This document shows positions 1-12,641 of a DNA stretch of 64,000 bases, piece by piece. This DNA comes from Ichthyophis bannanicus. Lineage: Eukaryota > Chordata > Amphibia > Gymnophiona > Ichthyophiidae. A program made the translations under genes and the position numbers. The number at the start of each line of letters is the position of its first letter. Positions within the stretch are counted from its first letter, which is position 1. The notes below the pieces were generated by a model that was not told the DNA's origin, made no database searches, and saw nothing but the letters and a program-made list of their open reading frames with translations. The stretch lies in assembly GCA_033557465.1 (NCBI GenBank), contig CM066044.1, positions 189,960,184-190,024,183 of the forward strand, written 5' to 3'.

Positions 1-780
1 CTGAAACGAGGAATTTTTCAGAGCCTGTATGTGCCAGGGAGCAGCTGTAATTCCCGACATGGACAAGCCACATGCATTCCCTATATGAAATGGGATCAGA
101 GCACGCACTAACCATGCCCCTGATGTGCCCCTTTCCAATTTTTATGTATTATGGACATCCATGTATAAATGTATCCCTTTCTAAAATCACCACTTCCATG
201 TACAAATGCTAGATTGTCCATGTGGAAACTGTGAATAAAGTTTCTAAAATAACCCCACTTGTATGGAAATAAAAATAAACTAAGAGACCTCAGCGTCCTT
301 CCTTTTCAAAAAGGAATCAAATAGTTAAAATATTCCACACATGAGTTTTTCTCTCTTCCTTGTTTCTTTCAGGCCTATTTCAGTGGGAAGATAAGGAGAC
401 TAGAAATATGTTACTGGTTTCTTCGTTCCTCTTACTATCGCTGACTTCCTGTGAGCTATTTCATTCTTCCATGCCTCATTCTACCTCAATGAAATTGGAT
501 GGGAATAAAGTTCCTTTTTGTCTCTGGACACCATCATAGAACATAAAAAGAAAATGTAGGTTGTTGTGTATCAGAACTGACTATTTACCGGGCCAGTCCC
601 AGAGTTGGTTCAAGGTGTTGGCACCCTAGACAAACTTTAAGCATTATGCCCCCTGTCAGAATCTATTGTTAAGCTTTGAATGCCCTGCTCTTTTCTATCC
701 TCAGAAGCTGTCGCCCTAGGCAGCCGCCTGGTTGATGGCTGAACCAGACCCTGGCTGTGTATAATTCTGAATGTTGTGAT
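1..780. other. No gene recognised; old repeat debris
   Basis: I see no coding sequence here. Around 590-730 the words 'caccctagacaaac' and 'gccctaggcagc' resemble the edges of the C-tract repeats near 6.1, 15.4 and 46 kb, so this part may be an old relative of that family. The rest is AT-rich without visible structure. Confidence 0.4.
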
Positions 781-789
781 TATGCAGTA

Positions 790-1387
790 TACAGTCTATC
801 TTCTTCTTCTTTACTCCTTAGCTGGCATTTGGGAAGCAGGTTGTCTTCTCAATCAATACGCTGCGGTAGGTGCCGCTGGATTCCATATGTTGGTTCACAA
901 TACGGTTCCGACCTTGGTGACCGGAAGTGATATTTCTGGCTTCATCGATGGTCAGTCGCTGGTTCCTTAAGTCTTCCTTGATGTGTTTGAGCCACCGTTT
1001 TCTTCGGTGCTGCTCACCAAACCCTCCAGCGGACAGGTTGCTCTTGCCAGAGGAGTTTGTATGACAGTCGACTGGTGTTCATTCTGTAAATGTGGCCAAA
1101 CCATTGCAATCTGCATTTTTGGATTTGTTCTTTGACTGAAGGTTGATGGTCGTACCTTGTCCGAATTGTCTCGTTTCGATGTGATCACAAAGAGAGACAT
1201 CCAAAATCTGTCTCAGGCATCGCATTTGAAAGACCTCAAGCTTGTTCATGTCAGGTTTGAGCAGAGTCCATGTTTCTGATTCATACAGGAGAACTGGCAG
1301 GATCAGTATCCGGAAGAGGCGAATTTTGGTCTTGGTGGAGATATTAGCCTTCTTCCAGAGGCACCATATGAGCGAAGTGAACCCCAC
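790..1387 (-). pseudogene. LINE ORF2 C-terminal fragment (clade uncertain)
   Basis: On the minus strand, 1387 down to about 790 reads as the segment downstream of the reverse transcriptase in many non-LTR retrotransposons. The first 102 codons include 'KIRLFRILILPVLLY', 'SETWTLL' and 'MRCLRQIL', matching the familiar pattern 'lLYGSETWTL...RCLRrIL' that follows the RT thumb. The frame then continues with stops and shifts through a basic stretch ending near 'EDLRNQRLTIDEA'. There is no RT catalytic core and no 3' end, so this is an isolated fragment. I cannot assign the clade with confidence (RTE-like or a related group). It is non-functional. Confidence 0.6.
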
Positions 1388-1506
1388 TGTTGCCTGGCCA
1401 ATCCTGTTTGCCAGGACTGGCCAGGCATACAGCCTATATAGATGTAAAGAAGCAATTCATACACAGGACTGTTTATCTCTTTATATATCAAGCAGTGCAC
1501 ATTTGG

Positions 1507-1874
1507 CATGTTTACTGAAAGCCTCGCTGGTAGTGCACTTTCATGGCATGATATTTGTGTGAAGGCCCCTGTTAACGTTTGTGGGTATGTGCGTCCATTC
1601 CCCTGCTGTTAGCGCAGTGCATTCACACAGCACTGCACTAACTGGCAAACAGGCATGCTTAATGCTACTGAGGTAGCATTAAGTGCATCCATGCTAACGG
1701 CATGTCCTTAATGCCCACACTAACTACAACATGCCGTCAACACCCATGTTACACCCTAACCCATCCTGTCCCCACCCACTTGCTCGCTAACCGGTTAGCA
1801 CCAGGCCCCAAACTAAAAATTAGTGTAGCACACTTACCTCACACTAGCGGATGGTGCACTTTAGTAAACATGCC
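1507..1874. repeat. MITE-like repeat with TTTAGTAAAC-type inverted ends
   Basis: The left edge, GGCATGTTTACTGAAAG (from 1507), is the inverse of the right edge, CTTTAGTAAACATGCC (to 1874), with one mismatch. The interior is rich in 'gttagc'/'gcattaa' words and has no ORF. A longer relative with the same terminal word lies at 50539-50974. This fits a non-autonomous DNA transposon. I could not settle a target-site duplication, so the superfamily is open. Confidence 0.55.
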
Positions 1875-1882
1875 CTCTTATT

Positions 1883-2120
1883 TATTTATTTAGACAGTTT
1901 TGTATACCACCTTATCCTTCAATCAAAGTGGTCACAACACAATTGGGGGATACATTTAACACGAGGGGATATGAGACACATACACTAATACTTACAGAGA
2001 ACATGGGCTATGGAGGGTTAAGTGGCTTGTCCAAGACCTATGTATTTGGTACAGGCTGCCCACGCCTTGAGCTATTTCTAAGAGGATTTCTATGTGCCCC
2101 ATTAAATCTGGATTTTCAGC
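1883..2120 (-). repeat. L2-type LINE tail or SINE-like fragment
   Basis: A 'ttatttatttattta' tract followed by 'tataccaccttatcc' is the complement of the usual L2 3' end (pyrimidine-poor tail plus 'GGCGGTATATAA'-type word). It is followed by 'gggttaagtggcttgtccaag', a core word found in many L2/MIR-related vertebrate repeats. A better preserved relative lies at 15665-15800. Non-coding. Confidence 0.5.
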
Positions 2121-5100
2121 CACACAGAGGATAATTTTGTAAACTCCTGCGCAGTTAACACGCGTGGTCATACACATATCTAGGGCTATTTTATAAAGTG
2201 AAATACATGCAGATTTTACTTTATAAAACAGGGGCCTAAGACGCACCTCAATCCAGTCATAGCAATTACATTTACTCTAGAACAAGCACTAATGCCCATG
2301 CCTAGATTAGTTAGAAATTGCACGTAAGTTATAATACCCTTGTGCACAGCAAAACTGAAAGTACACGCGATAGAACCTGTGTGTGCACTTACAGAATAAT
2401 GACCATCTATAGCTCTCATGTAAGTGCCCATTCATGTTCGTAAGTCCTTTAAAATAAGGGCTTAAGCGCATCCCCAATACACTCAGTCCCTCGATGTGTA
2501 CATATGAAGAATCAGATGGATCTGACAGGAATGCACATGCTGTTTCCAGGAGAACACCCATGCATTTTCTGCTACGTATTGCTGGCAACTTTACTGCCAG
2601 ATGGCGCCGATATTTTAATCTTGAAAATAATAATAACGCTGAACCAAACAGTTGCCAGAAAACAAAACAAGGAAAACACTGTCACACAGCTGAAGATGAC
2701 ATTATTGAATGTGTGAAAAACTAATAAATCAAAAAAGAAACTGATCTCTATTGGCTATATGAGAGTTTGCTCCATTCCAGAAACATGAAAGTTCAACTTC
2801 AGGTCATATGGAGCACAAATGCAACATAAAGCAGGTACAGTATAGACATTATGCCATAGTGAATATAACAGGAGAAAAGCATGGGGTTCCCTATCCAATC
2901 CTATCAGATTTTTCATCCAAAAACAAAATTCATACGTTCATTTGGGTATTTCCCATAATCAAACAATGGTAGTGCTATTTGGGTATAGACCAATAATTCA
3001 GCCATTTCCAGAGTCTAATCTCACTAGAAAGCTTGTACATAGTCTTTTCCTATGGGCAGTACAGGTCACTTCCAGCCGTTGTGCCAGCCAGGGATTTTAT
3101 GGTATCCACGACTCTCATAGCTGCCAATTTACTCATTTTCAGTAGGGAAATCATAGGCCACTCCTGGTTTAGAACTGACGTCCCAAAGCAAGGCGATGTC
3201 TGTAATCCCCGATTCTGCCAATTGAAATCAGTGATGATAGTTCCATAATGCACCAGGAGAGGCCTATCAGAAATCCAAGACTGACCTGGGGAGGGTAATT
3301 TTATAACTGAATGTCATGTGTAGGTGCCTGTTTATCTTTAAAAAAAAATACCAGTGTAAGTGGCCTAGTGCACAACTACATTGCAGGTGTGAACATTTAC
3401 ACCAGTCCTTGAGCTAGCGCCTGTCATTTTCATGTATGCACATAAATTATGGTATACTGTCATATACATGTGTACGTGAATGCTCCACCCTAACCCCGCC
3501 CATGTGCATGCAGACCGGCAGGCATTCGTGCCAAAATTTTATGCAAGTCCATATTGTATAAGAGGTTGGTATGTGGTCAACCATGCAGGAATGACTTTAT
3601 TAAATAACTTCCAAAATTCCTTGCTACAAGATGGTTAGTTCTCAGGGCTGGTGTGACCATTAGGCAAGACTAGGCATCTGTTTATGGTAGAAGCCGCTAA
3701 GGGAATAGGCAAAACAAAACAATAGATCCTGAACACCACAAATTCAAAGAATCATTAGAAAATACTTCTACCTGCAGAGAGGATGGTCAAGTTTCAAACA
3801 GCTCATTTACCTGGATAAATTACTTTGGAACTAATCCTCATTACACACACACACACACATATAGATACAAAGCAAAGTTTAATCTTTAGAAATATGATAG
3901 CCAATTATGCAGTTTTACAGGGTTGTTGTGGGAGGAGTGCTGTTGGGATGATCATGATTAATAACTTTAATTATCAACATCTCGAGGAGGGTACAAGCTT
4001 CCTGAAATTGATAGGGGAGGGGGGACAGAAGGCTGAAGATTTACCAAGGGCACCCAGTACCTTTGCGTCACCCTGTTAGTTCTGCACATTTAATGGATTA
4101 CAAAACATGCTGTATGCAGAGTACAGTCTAATGGCATCTGTGACAGATGTAGCCTTATTGCCTATGAGTTAACCTCAAGAAGATAATGGTATATGACATG
4201 TATCTTATGGGATCCACTGGCTGCCTAAAGATTTCCATATTGCAGATGAATACAATTAATTTGCCAGCAGCGAACATGGTTTGTATAAAAGAGGAATCAG
4301 TTGTGTGTCACTATCATGAGATAAGCTTAAACATAAAAGGCTAGTATGCTTAGTGAAAAATATAATTAGCAATTTTAAAAGTGCTTTTCAAGTCCTGGCA
4401 ACTGAGTAAAATAAAAGTCTCCCCATCCACCAAGTGCTTCGAGAATCACCTTCTTATTCAAGTCGAACTGTCAACCATAATGAGGTTAGAAAAACTGAAT
4501 GGCATTTGCAGGTATTCCTAAACATCCATCTTGCGAAAGACCAAGTGCAGAAAGTCTCTGGCTTTGTTCATACCACATCAACTAGAGAAGTGCAGACACC
4601 TGATGCAGATATGCAAAATTAAAGATTATCCATTGAACGACGGCGGCTACCCAGATCACACCATATGACCGATCAATGCCTGATCTAGAAACATGAAGGA
4701 GATATCATAACAATATGCTCTCCAAATGCTGCTGTAATTGTATGACTCAACTAACTAAATGCAAGATCATGGTTGCTGTGTCTACGCACAGACAAAAGGG
4801 AGTCACGGCACTATACTTACAGAAATTAGCTATCAGCACAACACAACAACTTTAGGATCGAAAATCATTTTAAGAGCTGAAATATAAGTTACTAGGCATG
4901 AAAAGCAGCAACATTGTTATAGTCACACAGTGAAAGGAAGAGGTTTGCAGAGATGTCAGCGAATTGCTGTTCATGGAAGAGAGAATCAATTTCTCTCCCC
5001 AAGTCTTGCCGAGTACCTTCATGTGGTGAGACATCTCTCTATAACATCTATACCGAATCTCAGCCAGGCAATCGCTACAATGACAGAAGGGGAAAAAAAT

Positions 5101-5699
5101 TCATGCTGGACGGACAGTATGCCACCAAGGACAAAAAGGTGCCCACCCTTAACTTAAGCACTAGAAATAACGGAGGTGGCAAAAGTGCAGATCCTTCAGG
5201 TGAGGAATGAGAACAGCATCCCTGTTACAGCTATAGGTCATGATGAACCTGTTCATGGAGCTGCTGTATTAAGATACAAACCACAGAAACTAATGGAAAC
5301 GTTTAGAGGAATAAGTAGATTCCTGAAGAAAAAGGGAGATAACATACTGCTATTTTATGCAACCTGCATTTAAATCTAGAAAGTACACAAATCGAGTTCA
5401 ACAAAAACTAGATAATCAAGCAAAGATATCAGAAAAAAAGCTTCAAAAAGCAACTGATGCAAATTTAAGATCGCTGACTGGGCAAATCAAAGAAACGTAA
5501 TACCTGTGCATGGACACCTTAGAACAAATGAAAGATGATACAGAATGAGAAAGAAGATCTTGCGAGAAGCACCAGAAGAAAAGTGTCCAAACATCCAGAG
5601 CAATTGGAAGAGGTAATGATATGCAGTAACAATGAAAGCTAAGAGTGCAACGTGGGAGGACAAGAGACTAAGGCAACAAAACAAAGAGGGAAGACAAAC
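2121..5699. other. No gene recognised; AT-rich intergenic DNA
   Basis: Open frames here are short (under 100 codons) and show no family resemblance. Two stretches, about 2130-2480 and 3290-3600, carry alternating 'tgcacat'/'gtgtac' words and a 'taattttataa' edge like decayed MITEs, but I could not pair clean termini. A (CA)n microsatellite lies at about 3841-3859. The segment 3640-4080 is listed separately. Confidence 0.4.
3640..4080 (+). repeat. Interspersed repeat, copy 1 (pair with 51020-51340)
   Basis: This stretch shares ordered words with 51020-51340 in the same orientation: 'ggcaagactagg'/'ggcagactagg', 'aatagatcctgaa'/'aatagattctgac', 'ttttacag' followed by 'gggaggagtg'/'ggaggggtg', then 'gaggagggta'/'gaggtggga' and a final 'cacccagtacc'/'gcgtacctag'. 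The copies are diverged and have no ORF. They belong to one unnamed old repeat family. Confidence 0.45.
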
Positions 5700-6130
5700 C
5701 AGCGAATGACTAGGGTGCAACACCAGAAACACGACAAGGTACTGGGTACCATATACAAATCAGCCTAATGCCCAACCCTGCCCACCACCTCTTCTTCCTC
5801 CTCTTTAAGGCCGGCACCATGAGTACTTTCAAAACACATGGTCGTAGACCAGCATTTCCTGTGCCGATGATGCAGGAGATCAGCATCATTAAATGCTGGC
5901 CCTCCGACCACATGTTCTGAACATGCCTGTGGTGCTACCTGTGGAAGAGGAAGAGAAACAGTGAAGAGCCATAGCGCTGGCCCCTACCACCCTGCCCAGC
6001 CAACTTAGTTCTCTCTTTGCTAGCAGTGCAGAAGATTTCTGCTAGCCATGCTGTTCCATCCAGCTAGCTCTATTATCCTTTGCCACACTCACATCCAACC
6101 CCCCCCCCCCCCCAACACAAATTTTGGCAC
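5700..6130. repeat. Foldback repeat with C-tract (F1)
   Basis: The arms 5788-5873 and 5881-5955 are inverted copies: 'cctcttcttcctc' pairs with 'ggaagaggaagag', 'cacatggtcgtagaccagcatt' is mirrored by 'aatgctggccctccgaccacatg', and the centre at about 5877 is nearly spacer-free. A run of about 15 C follows at 6099-6113, then 'ggcaccctagtgactgccc'. The plan of a near-palindrome beside a C-tract and a 'caccctag' edge recurs at 45.96-46.4 kb and 50.15-50.5 kb. Non-coding. Confidence 0.6.
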
Positions 6131-6379
6131 CCTAGTGACTGCCCAGTTCACTTACTGAAGGGCTGGCTTTGACAGAAAAATGACAGCAATGTTAGGCGGG
6201 ACAGGCAGAAAACAGACATGGAGACAATGAAGTTGAAGTTGTCAGTAGATCTCTTGGCCTCTATAGAGACTGCTATGTGAGTGAGGGTCCAGAAGAGAGA
6301 AGCATTGCCTAAGGTCTATCTTAATACCAATCAATATTGACTATCTACAGCAATTACCTAAACGTTTTTAGCTACGCAA
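6131..6379. other. No feature recognised
   Basis: Short unique-looking spacer between the C-tract foldback and an old CR1 fragment. Confidence 0.4.
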
Positions 6380-6610
6380 CTGCTTTTACCATATTTTCAG
6401 GCAAAGAGTTCCGAAGCTTAACTATGTGCAAAATGAGACAATCCTTTCTCCTTTTTATTTAAAATGCACTACTTTGTAGCTTCATGGTGCTTCCCCTAGC
6501 CTTTGCACTTTTTGAAAGAGTAAACAACTAATTTATGTTTACTCATTCATTCCACTCAGGATTTTATAGACTTCTATCATACCTCCGCTCAGCTGTCTCT
6601 TTTCCAAGCA
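6380..6610 (-). mobile_element. Old CR1 fragment (end of ORF2)
   Basis: This is a diverged minus-strand copy of the same CR1 segment found better preserved at about 7010-7200: 'agagttccgaagctta', 'actactttgtagcttcatggtg' and 'ttatagacttctatcatacc' follow the same order as in the younger copy. It lies just beyond the 3' end of the CR1 at 6741 and so represents a separate, older insertion. Confidence 0.7.
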
Positions 6611-6924
6611 GTCCACAGGAAAACACACGTTCTTTCTCGCTAAAGCTAAGCAGCACACAGAGGCGAGACGTGAAACAAACGGTCCTTTATTAGAACCTCA
6701 ACACGGCTGTGTTTTGCCTGAGTCTTCATCAGGGGGAGTACATAAGAACATAAGATATGCCATACTGGGTCAGACCAAGGTCCATCAAGCCCAGTATCCT
6801 GTTTCCAACAGTGGCCAATCTAGGTCATCCGTACCTAGCAGTTTCCCCAAAAGACACGGGTTCCACAATGCCTGTACTGGGTCAAGCATTGATATCCTGG
6901 GTCCCTTCTTAATAATGGTTTATG

Positions 6925-9166
6925 GACCTTTCCTCCAGGAACTTGTCCAAACCTTTCTTTAAACCCAGCTACACCAACAGCCTTTACTACATCCTCCGGT
7001 AACAAATTCCAGAGTTTGATTACACGTTGAGTGAAATTCTTTAATTAGTCTTAAATAGTTTACCCTGTAGCTTCATTGCATGTCCCCTAGTATTTCTATA
7101 TTCTGATAATGTAAGCAATCGATCTACGTTTACCCGTTCCACTCCGTTCATTAATTTATAGACTTCTATCATATCTCCCCTCAGCCATCTCTTTTCCAGG
7201 TTAAAGAGCCCTAACCTATTTTAGCCTTTCTTCATAGAAGTATCCTTCCATCCTCTTTACCATTTTGGTGGCTCTTCTCTGAACCTTTTCTAATAATGCT
7301 ATATCCTTTTTAAGCTACTATGACTGGCATTGTACACAATATTCAAGGTGCAGTCTCACCATGAAACGATATAGAAGCATTATAATATCTTTTGTTTTAT
7401 TTTCCATTCCTTTCCTTATGATACCTAGCATTTTATTTGCCCTCTTGGTCGCCACTGTACACTGGGCCGAGGGTTTCAACATGTTATCCACAATGACGCC
7501 TAAATCTTTTTCCTGGGTGGTGGTTCCTAATGTGGAATCTTGCATCGTGTAACCATAGTTTGGGTTGTTCTTCCCTAGGTGCATAACTTTGCACTTGTCC
7601 ACATTAAATTTCATCTGCCATTTTGATGCCCAGTCTTCCAATTTATCAAGATCCTCTTGCAATTTTCCACAATCCTCTTGGGTTTTAACAACTTTAAATA
7701 GTTTTGTGTCATCTGCAAATTTGATAACCTCACTCGTTATTCCCTTTTCCAGGTCATTGGATGAATATGTCAAAAAGCAGTGGACCCAGCACAGATCCCT
7801 GGGGTACACCACTATTCATCTTTCTCCATTGGGAAAATTGGCCATTTAGCCCTACTTTCTATCTTTTAACCAGTTCCTGATCCACAATAGTATACTGTCT
7901 CCTATCCCATGACTCCTTAGTTTTGCCAAAAGTCAACCGACTCACCTTTGTCCACCTGTTTATTCACACCTTCAAAAAAACATAACAGATTAGTAAGACA
8001 AGATCTTCCTTGTCTAAAGCCATGCTTGCTGTCTCCCATTAGGCCATGACTATCTACATGTTCACTAATTTTGTTCTTTATGATGGTTTCTACCATTTTC
8101 CCCCAGTACTGACGTCAGGCTCACCGGTCTGTAGTTTCCCGGATCACCCCTGGAACCCTTTTTAAAAATTGGCGTTACAATGGCGATCTTCCAATCTTCA
8201 AATATTACAGATGATTTTAATGAAAGTTCACAGATTACTAATAGCAGGTCTGCAATCTCATATTTCAGTTCTTTCAACACCCTTGGAGGTATACCATCCG
8301 GCCCAGGTGATTTGCTACTCTTCAATTTATCTAATAGTTGTAATACATCTTTCCGATGTATCAATATTTCCTTCAATTCTTCCTCACCTTTAAATACCAC
8401 TTCAGTCATGGGTAACATCCTTACATCTTCCTCAGTAAAGACCGAAGCAAAGAATTCATTCAGTCTCTCCGATATAGCCTTGTCGCCTCTTAGTGCCCCT
8501 TTAACCCCTCTATCATCTAATGGGCCAACTGACTCTCTCACAGGTTTTTTGCTACGAATGTAATTGAAAAAGTCTTTATTCCGTGTTTTTGCTTCCGCAG
8601 CAAGCTTCTTCTCAAATTCTCCCTTTGCCTGCCTTATCAATGCCTTGCATGTGACTTGCCAGTGCTTGTGCTGTTTCCAGGTTTCATCGTTTGGCTCTTT
8701 TTTTCATTTCCTGAAAGATGATTTTTTGGTAACAGCCGCCTCTCTGACCTCACCTTGAAACCATGCTGGCAGTTTTTTGGACTTCCTTCCACTTTTCTTA
8801 AAGCATGGAATATAGCTGGTCTGAGCTTCCAAGATAGTATTTTTCAACAACACCCAAGCTTGCTGTAAGTCTTTAACCTTTGCAACTGCTCCTTTTAGTT
8901 TTTTCTTAACTATTTTCCTCATTTATCATAGTTCCCCTTTTCAAAGTTAAAAGGTAGTACTGTGGATTTCCTTACTATCCCTCCTCCACAAATTAAATCA
9001 AATGCGATCATGCTATGATCCCTATTGCCAAGTGGCCCCAACACCCTTATCTCTTGCACTAGATCTGGTGTTCCACTAAGGACTAGGTCCAATATGGCTT
9101 CTCCTCTGGTCGGTTCATGAACCAGCTGCTCCAAGAAGAAGTCATTTATTTCATCTAGGAACTTTA
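6925..9166 (-). pseudogene. CR1 ORF2: linker and reverse transcriptase (broken)
   Basis: Reading on minus from 9166, the order is: end of the endonuclease ('EPTRGEAILDLVLSG', 'GPLGNRDHSMIAFDL'), a basic linker, the RT palm entry ('SKSPGPDGIPPRVLKEL', 'GSRGDPGNYRPVSLTSV'), the catalytic 'KFADDTKLF' with both aspartates, and the tail 'TQEKDLGVIVDNML' and 'RLHLEYCVQ'. All match CR1-clade ORF2. Frames change several times between these blocks and stops interrupt them, so no polymerase can be made. A sister copy in better state lies at 43.6-45.8 kb on plus. The first part of ORF2 lies beyond the RTE insertion at 14042-14265. Confidence 0.88.
9157..9166. repeat. Target-site duplication, left copy (RTE)
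   Basis: aggaacttta here is identical to 14042-14051 and brackets the RTE insertion exactly. The CR1 reading continues across if the insert and one copy are removed. Confidence 0.9.
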
Positions 9167-9287
9167 GCTCTCAGCATCACTGATGCACGCAAGCCCTCAC
9201 AGCACGACAAGCTGCAAACCAAGTGAGAGCTGCAAACCAAGCTTGTCGTGCTGTGAAGGCTTGCGTGCATCAGTGATGCTGAGAGCT
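9166..9287. repeat. 48-bp inverted repeat (hairpin) at the RTE 5' end
   Basis: Arms 9166-9213 and 9240-9287 are reverse complements over 48 positions with one mismatch (near 'aagccctca'/'tgaaggctt'). The 26-nt loop repeats 'gctgcaaaccaag', also present at the inner edge of the left arm. The hairpin starts at the insertion point of the RTE, so it arose with the insertion or belongs to the element's 5' end. It could form by template switching or foldback priming during second-strand synthesis. It is not a bacterial-type terminator. Confidence 0.9.
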
Positions 9288-9346
9288 AAACTATTGGTAG
9301 TTTAACTACTGGCAGGGTCTCCCAAGATGGACAGGTCTCAGCTGAG

Positions 9347-12300
9347 GTGCCAGACCAAGACAAACCACCCATCTGGGCAGCAGCAGAATGGGACAGTGTT
9401 GATGGCGGAGGATCACATTTTTGTGACAACGGCAACACCACCAAACTTAAACTGCGCGGAAGAAAGGCCCGGCAATCTACTTCTGTATCTTGCCATGAAA
9501 ACCCAATGGATAGTTACAACAAAACAAATTGTGCTATGGTGCTGGAAGATGAGACCCCCAGGTCAGAAGGCACTCATCTAGCTACTGGGGAAGAGCTGAA
9601 GACTTTTCAGAGTAAAGCCAGCATTTATGATGTGGTTGGATCAAAGCCCTCGGGAAGTCTGACTGCTGATGTAGCTGCACATGAAATGAGAGTCAGAAGC
9701 TGTAAAGATGTCTTACACATTGGAACATGGAACGTACGAAGTATGAACCAAGGGAAGTTGGAGGTGGTCAAGAATGAAATGGAACGTGTACAACTTGATC
9801 TGTTGGGTGTCAGCGAACTGAAATGGACTGGCATGGGGCACTTTGCATCAGATGATTACATGGTCTACTATGCTGGAAATGAAAGACAAAGAAGAAATGG
9901 TGTTGCATTTATAATAAAGAAGAAACTTGCAAGAACTGTAATGAAATACAATGCAGTCAGCGAACGCTTAATCTCTATTCGTCTACGAGGATTGCCTATC
10001 AACACAACTATAATTCAAGTATATGCCCCAACAACAGCTGCAGAAGAGAATGAAATTGAAGAGTTCTATGAACAAGTACAAGCTGAAATTGAAGAACATG
10101 CAAACAGGATATCCTGATAGTCATGGGTGACTGGAACGCAAAAGTTGGCAACAAAGAAGAAGGCAAAGTAGTTGGAAAATATGGACTTGGCAACAGAAAT
10201 GAAGCTGGAGAAAGACTGATAGAATTCTGCAAGACCAATGATCTATTCATCTCAAACACCTTCTTCCAGCAAAAACAAGCGGTGACTGTACACATGGACT
10301 TCACCCAATGGATTGTATAAAAGTCAAATTGACTACAACAATGTCAACGATGTAAAAGCTCTGTAACATCAACAAAGACAAAACCTGGAGCTGACTGTGG
10401 TACAGATCACCAACTACTAGTATGCAAACTCAATCTAAAGTTGAAAAAGAGCAAGCCACTCATGAATGCAGCAAAATATGACCTTGAGAATATACCACTG
10501 GAATTTAAAGACTGCCTGCAAAATCGATTTTCTGCTTTAGATACAAATGACATAGCTCCGGAAGAGTTATGGAATGACATCAAGAAGGTTGTGTTGGAAG
10601 AAAGCGAGAAGTCTCTACAAAAGGTGAAAAAGCAAAAACGGCCAAAATGGATGACGGAAGAAACTCTGAAAATTGCCCAGAAACGCAGAGAAGCTAAAGC
10701 TAGAGGAGAAAGAAAGACAATCGCAGAACTCAACAGAGATTTCAAATGTGCAGCAAGACAGGACAAGGAAAAGTACTACAATGACACTTGCAAGGAAATA
10801 GAAGCAGAAATTATTAGAGGAAGAACAAGATCGGCTTTCCTAAAGCTACGAGAGTTAAAGAAAAAGTTCCAGCCTCGAATTGGAATGTTACAAGATGCTC
10901 AAGGTTCTATGTTGAATGATGCTGAGAAGATCAAGAAAAGGTGGAAGGAATATACAGAGTTTTTATTTGATAAAGATCAAGTGGACCAACAGCCGTTTCA
11001 ACTTGTACCTTATGATCGGGAACCATTGGTGATGAAAGAAGAAGTTGAAGCAGCATTGAAAGCCTTATCAAAGAACAAAGCACCAGGCTTTGATAGCATT
11101 CCCATAGAAGTATTGCAGCAATCTGATGCAGCTGTTACCGTACTCACAAGGCTCTGCCAAGAAATATGGAAGACAACATCATGGCCAACTGACTGGAAAA
11201 GATCTGTGTTTATACCAATACTAAAGAAAGGTGATCTAATTGACTGTGGAAATTATCGCACAATCGCTCTGATCCCACATGCCAGCAAGATTCTACTGAA
11301 GATTATTCAAAAGAGACTACAACCATACCTGGAACAAGAACTACCTGAAGAGCAAGCAGGGTTTAGGAAAGGGTGAGGAACGAGAGACATCATTGCGGAT
11401 GTGAGATGGATCCTTGAAAAGACTAAAGAATACCAAAAGGATATTTATTTGTGCTTTATCGACTATAGCAAGGCTTTTGACTGTGTAAACCATGAGAAAC
11501 TCTGGGCCACATTAAGAAGCATGGGTATACCAGAACACCTGATCGTTCTCTTGCACAATCTGTACATTGATCAAGAAGCAACAGTTCGAATGGAACAAGG
11601 AGAAACAGAATGGTTTAAAATAAGCAAAGGTGTAAGACAAGGCTGCATACTTTCCCCCTACCTGTTTAATTTATATGCAGAACAAATCATCAGAGAAGCA
11701 GAATTGTATGAAGACAACAGAGGTGTGAAGATTGGTGGAAGACTCATCAACAACCTTCGCTATGCTGATGATACCACATTACTGGCTGAAAGTGAAGATG
11801 ATCTGAAACATTTGCTTCTCACAATCAAAGAACATAGTCTCAAAATGGGCCTGCACCTTAATGTAAAGAAGACAAAGATCATGACAACTGGCATAATCAA
11901 CAGGTTCATCGTTGAAGGAGAAGAAATTGAAATCGTGAACAACTTTAACCTACTTGGATCAACTATCAATAAAGAAGCAACAAGCAGTCAAGAAATCAGA
12001 CGACGCATTGCTCTTGGCAGAATGGCTATGAAAGACCTAGATAAGATTCTCAAGAGCAGAGATGTCTCTCTCCATACAAAGATTCGACTATGTTCAAGCC
12101 ATGGTATTTTCAGTAACATCATATGGATGTGAAAGCTGGACAGTGAAAAAGACAGATAGGAAGAAAATTGATGCCTTTGAATTATGGTGCTGGCGGCGAA
12201 TACTGTGTATACCATGGACTGCCCAAAGAACAAACCAGTCGGTACTAGAGGAGATCAAACCTAAGCTTTCTTTAGAAGCTCAGATGACAAGACTTTGACT

Positions 12301-12470
12301 TTCATACTTTGGACACATCATGCAAAGAGAGAGATCATTAGAGAAAGACATTATGCTTGGCAAGATAGAAGGTCAACGCAAAAGAGGAAGGCCAGCAATG
12401 AGATGGATCGATACAATAACAGCAGCTACGGGTACCAGTCTGCCTGACTGAAGACCGAACACAATTTAGG
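9347..12470 (+). pseudogene. RTE/BovB-like ORF2: endonuclease and reverse transcriptase
   Basis: From 9347, 256 codons run through an N-terminal leader into the apurinic-type endonuclease. The frame shifts near 10117-10123, where 'MGDWNAKVGN' continues the endonuclease, and again near 10310. The RT spans 10441-12132 in one frame, interrupted by a single TGA at 11374-11376 (a CGA Arg context, so probably CpG decay). RT blocks include 'KNKAPGFDSIP', 'FIDYSKAFDCVNH' (motif A), 'GVRQGCILSPYLFN' and 'RYADDTT' (motif C, about 11758). A further shift near 12100 leads to 'YGCESWTVKK' and 'FELWCWRRIL'. The last codons lie at 13939-14038, beyond the nested insert. Confidence 0.9.
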
Positions 12471-12641
12471 ATAGTGTGGTGAGGAGAGCTCCCAGGAAGA
12501 GATGGAAGTGGAAGAAAACCCTGTTTTTCCCTTTAAAACAAGTGACAGTTCAGTTGTGCACAGTGTTTGCAAGGCAGGCAAGAAAAAAACTCAGCTCTCT
12601 GCTGAGGCCAGGCCACGCCCTAGTTCAACGGAGAGCCAAGC

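Noticed and set aside
3841..3859. (CA)n microsatellite as part of a gene
   Set aside because: A simple repeat of ten or fewer units in AT-rich intergenic DNA; the Thr-His codons it gives are not meaningful.
9166..9287. Hairpin considered as a transcription terminator
   Set aside because: Bacterial-type terminators do not apply here, and the hairpin is explained by the retrotransposon insertion edge.
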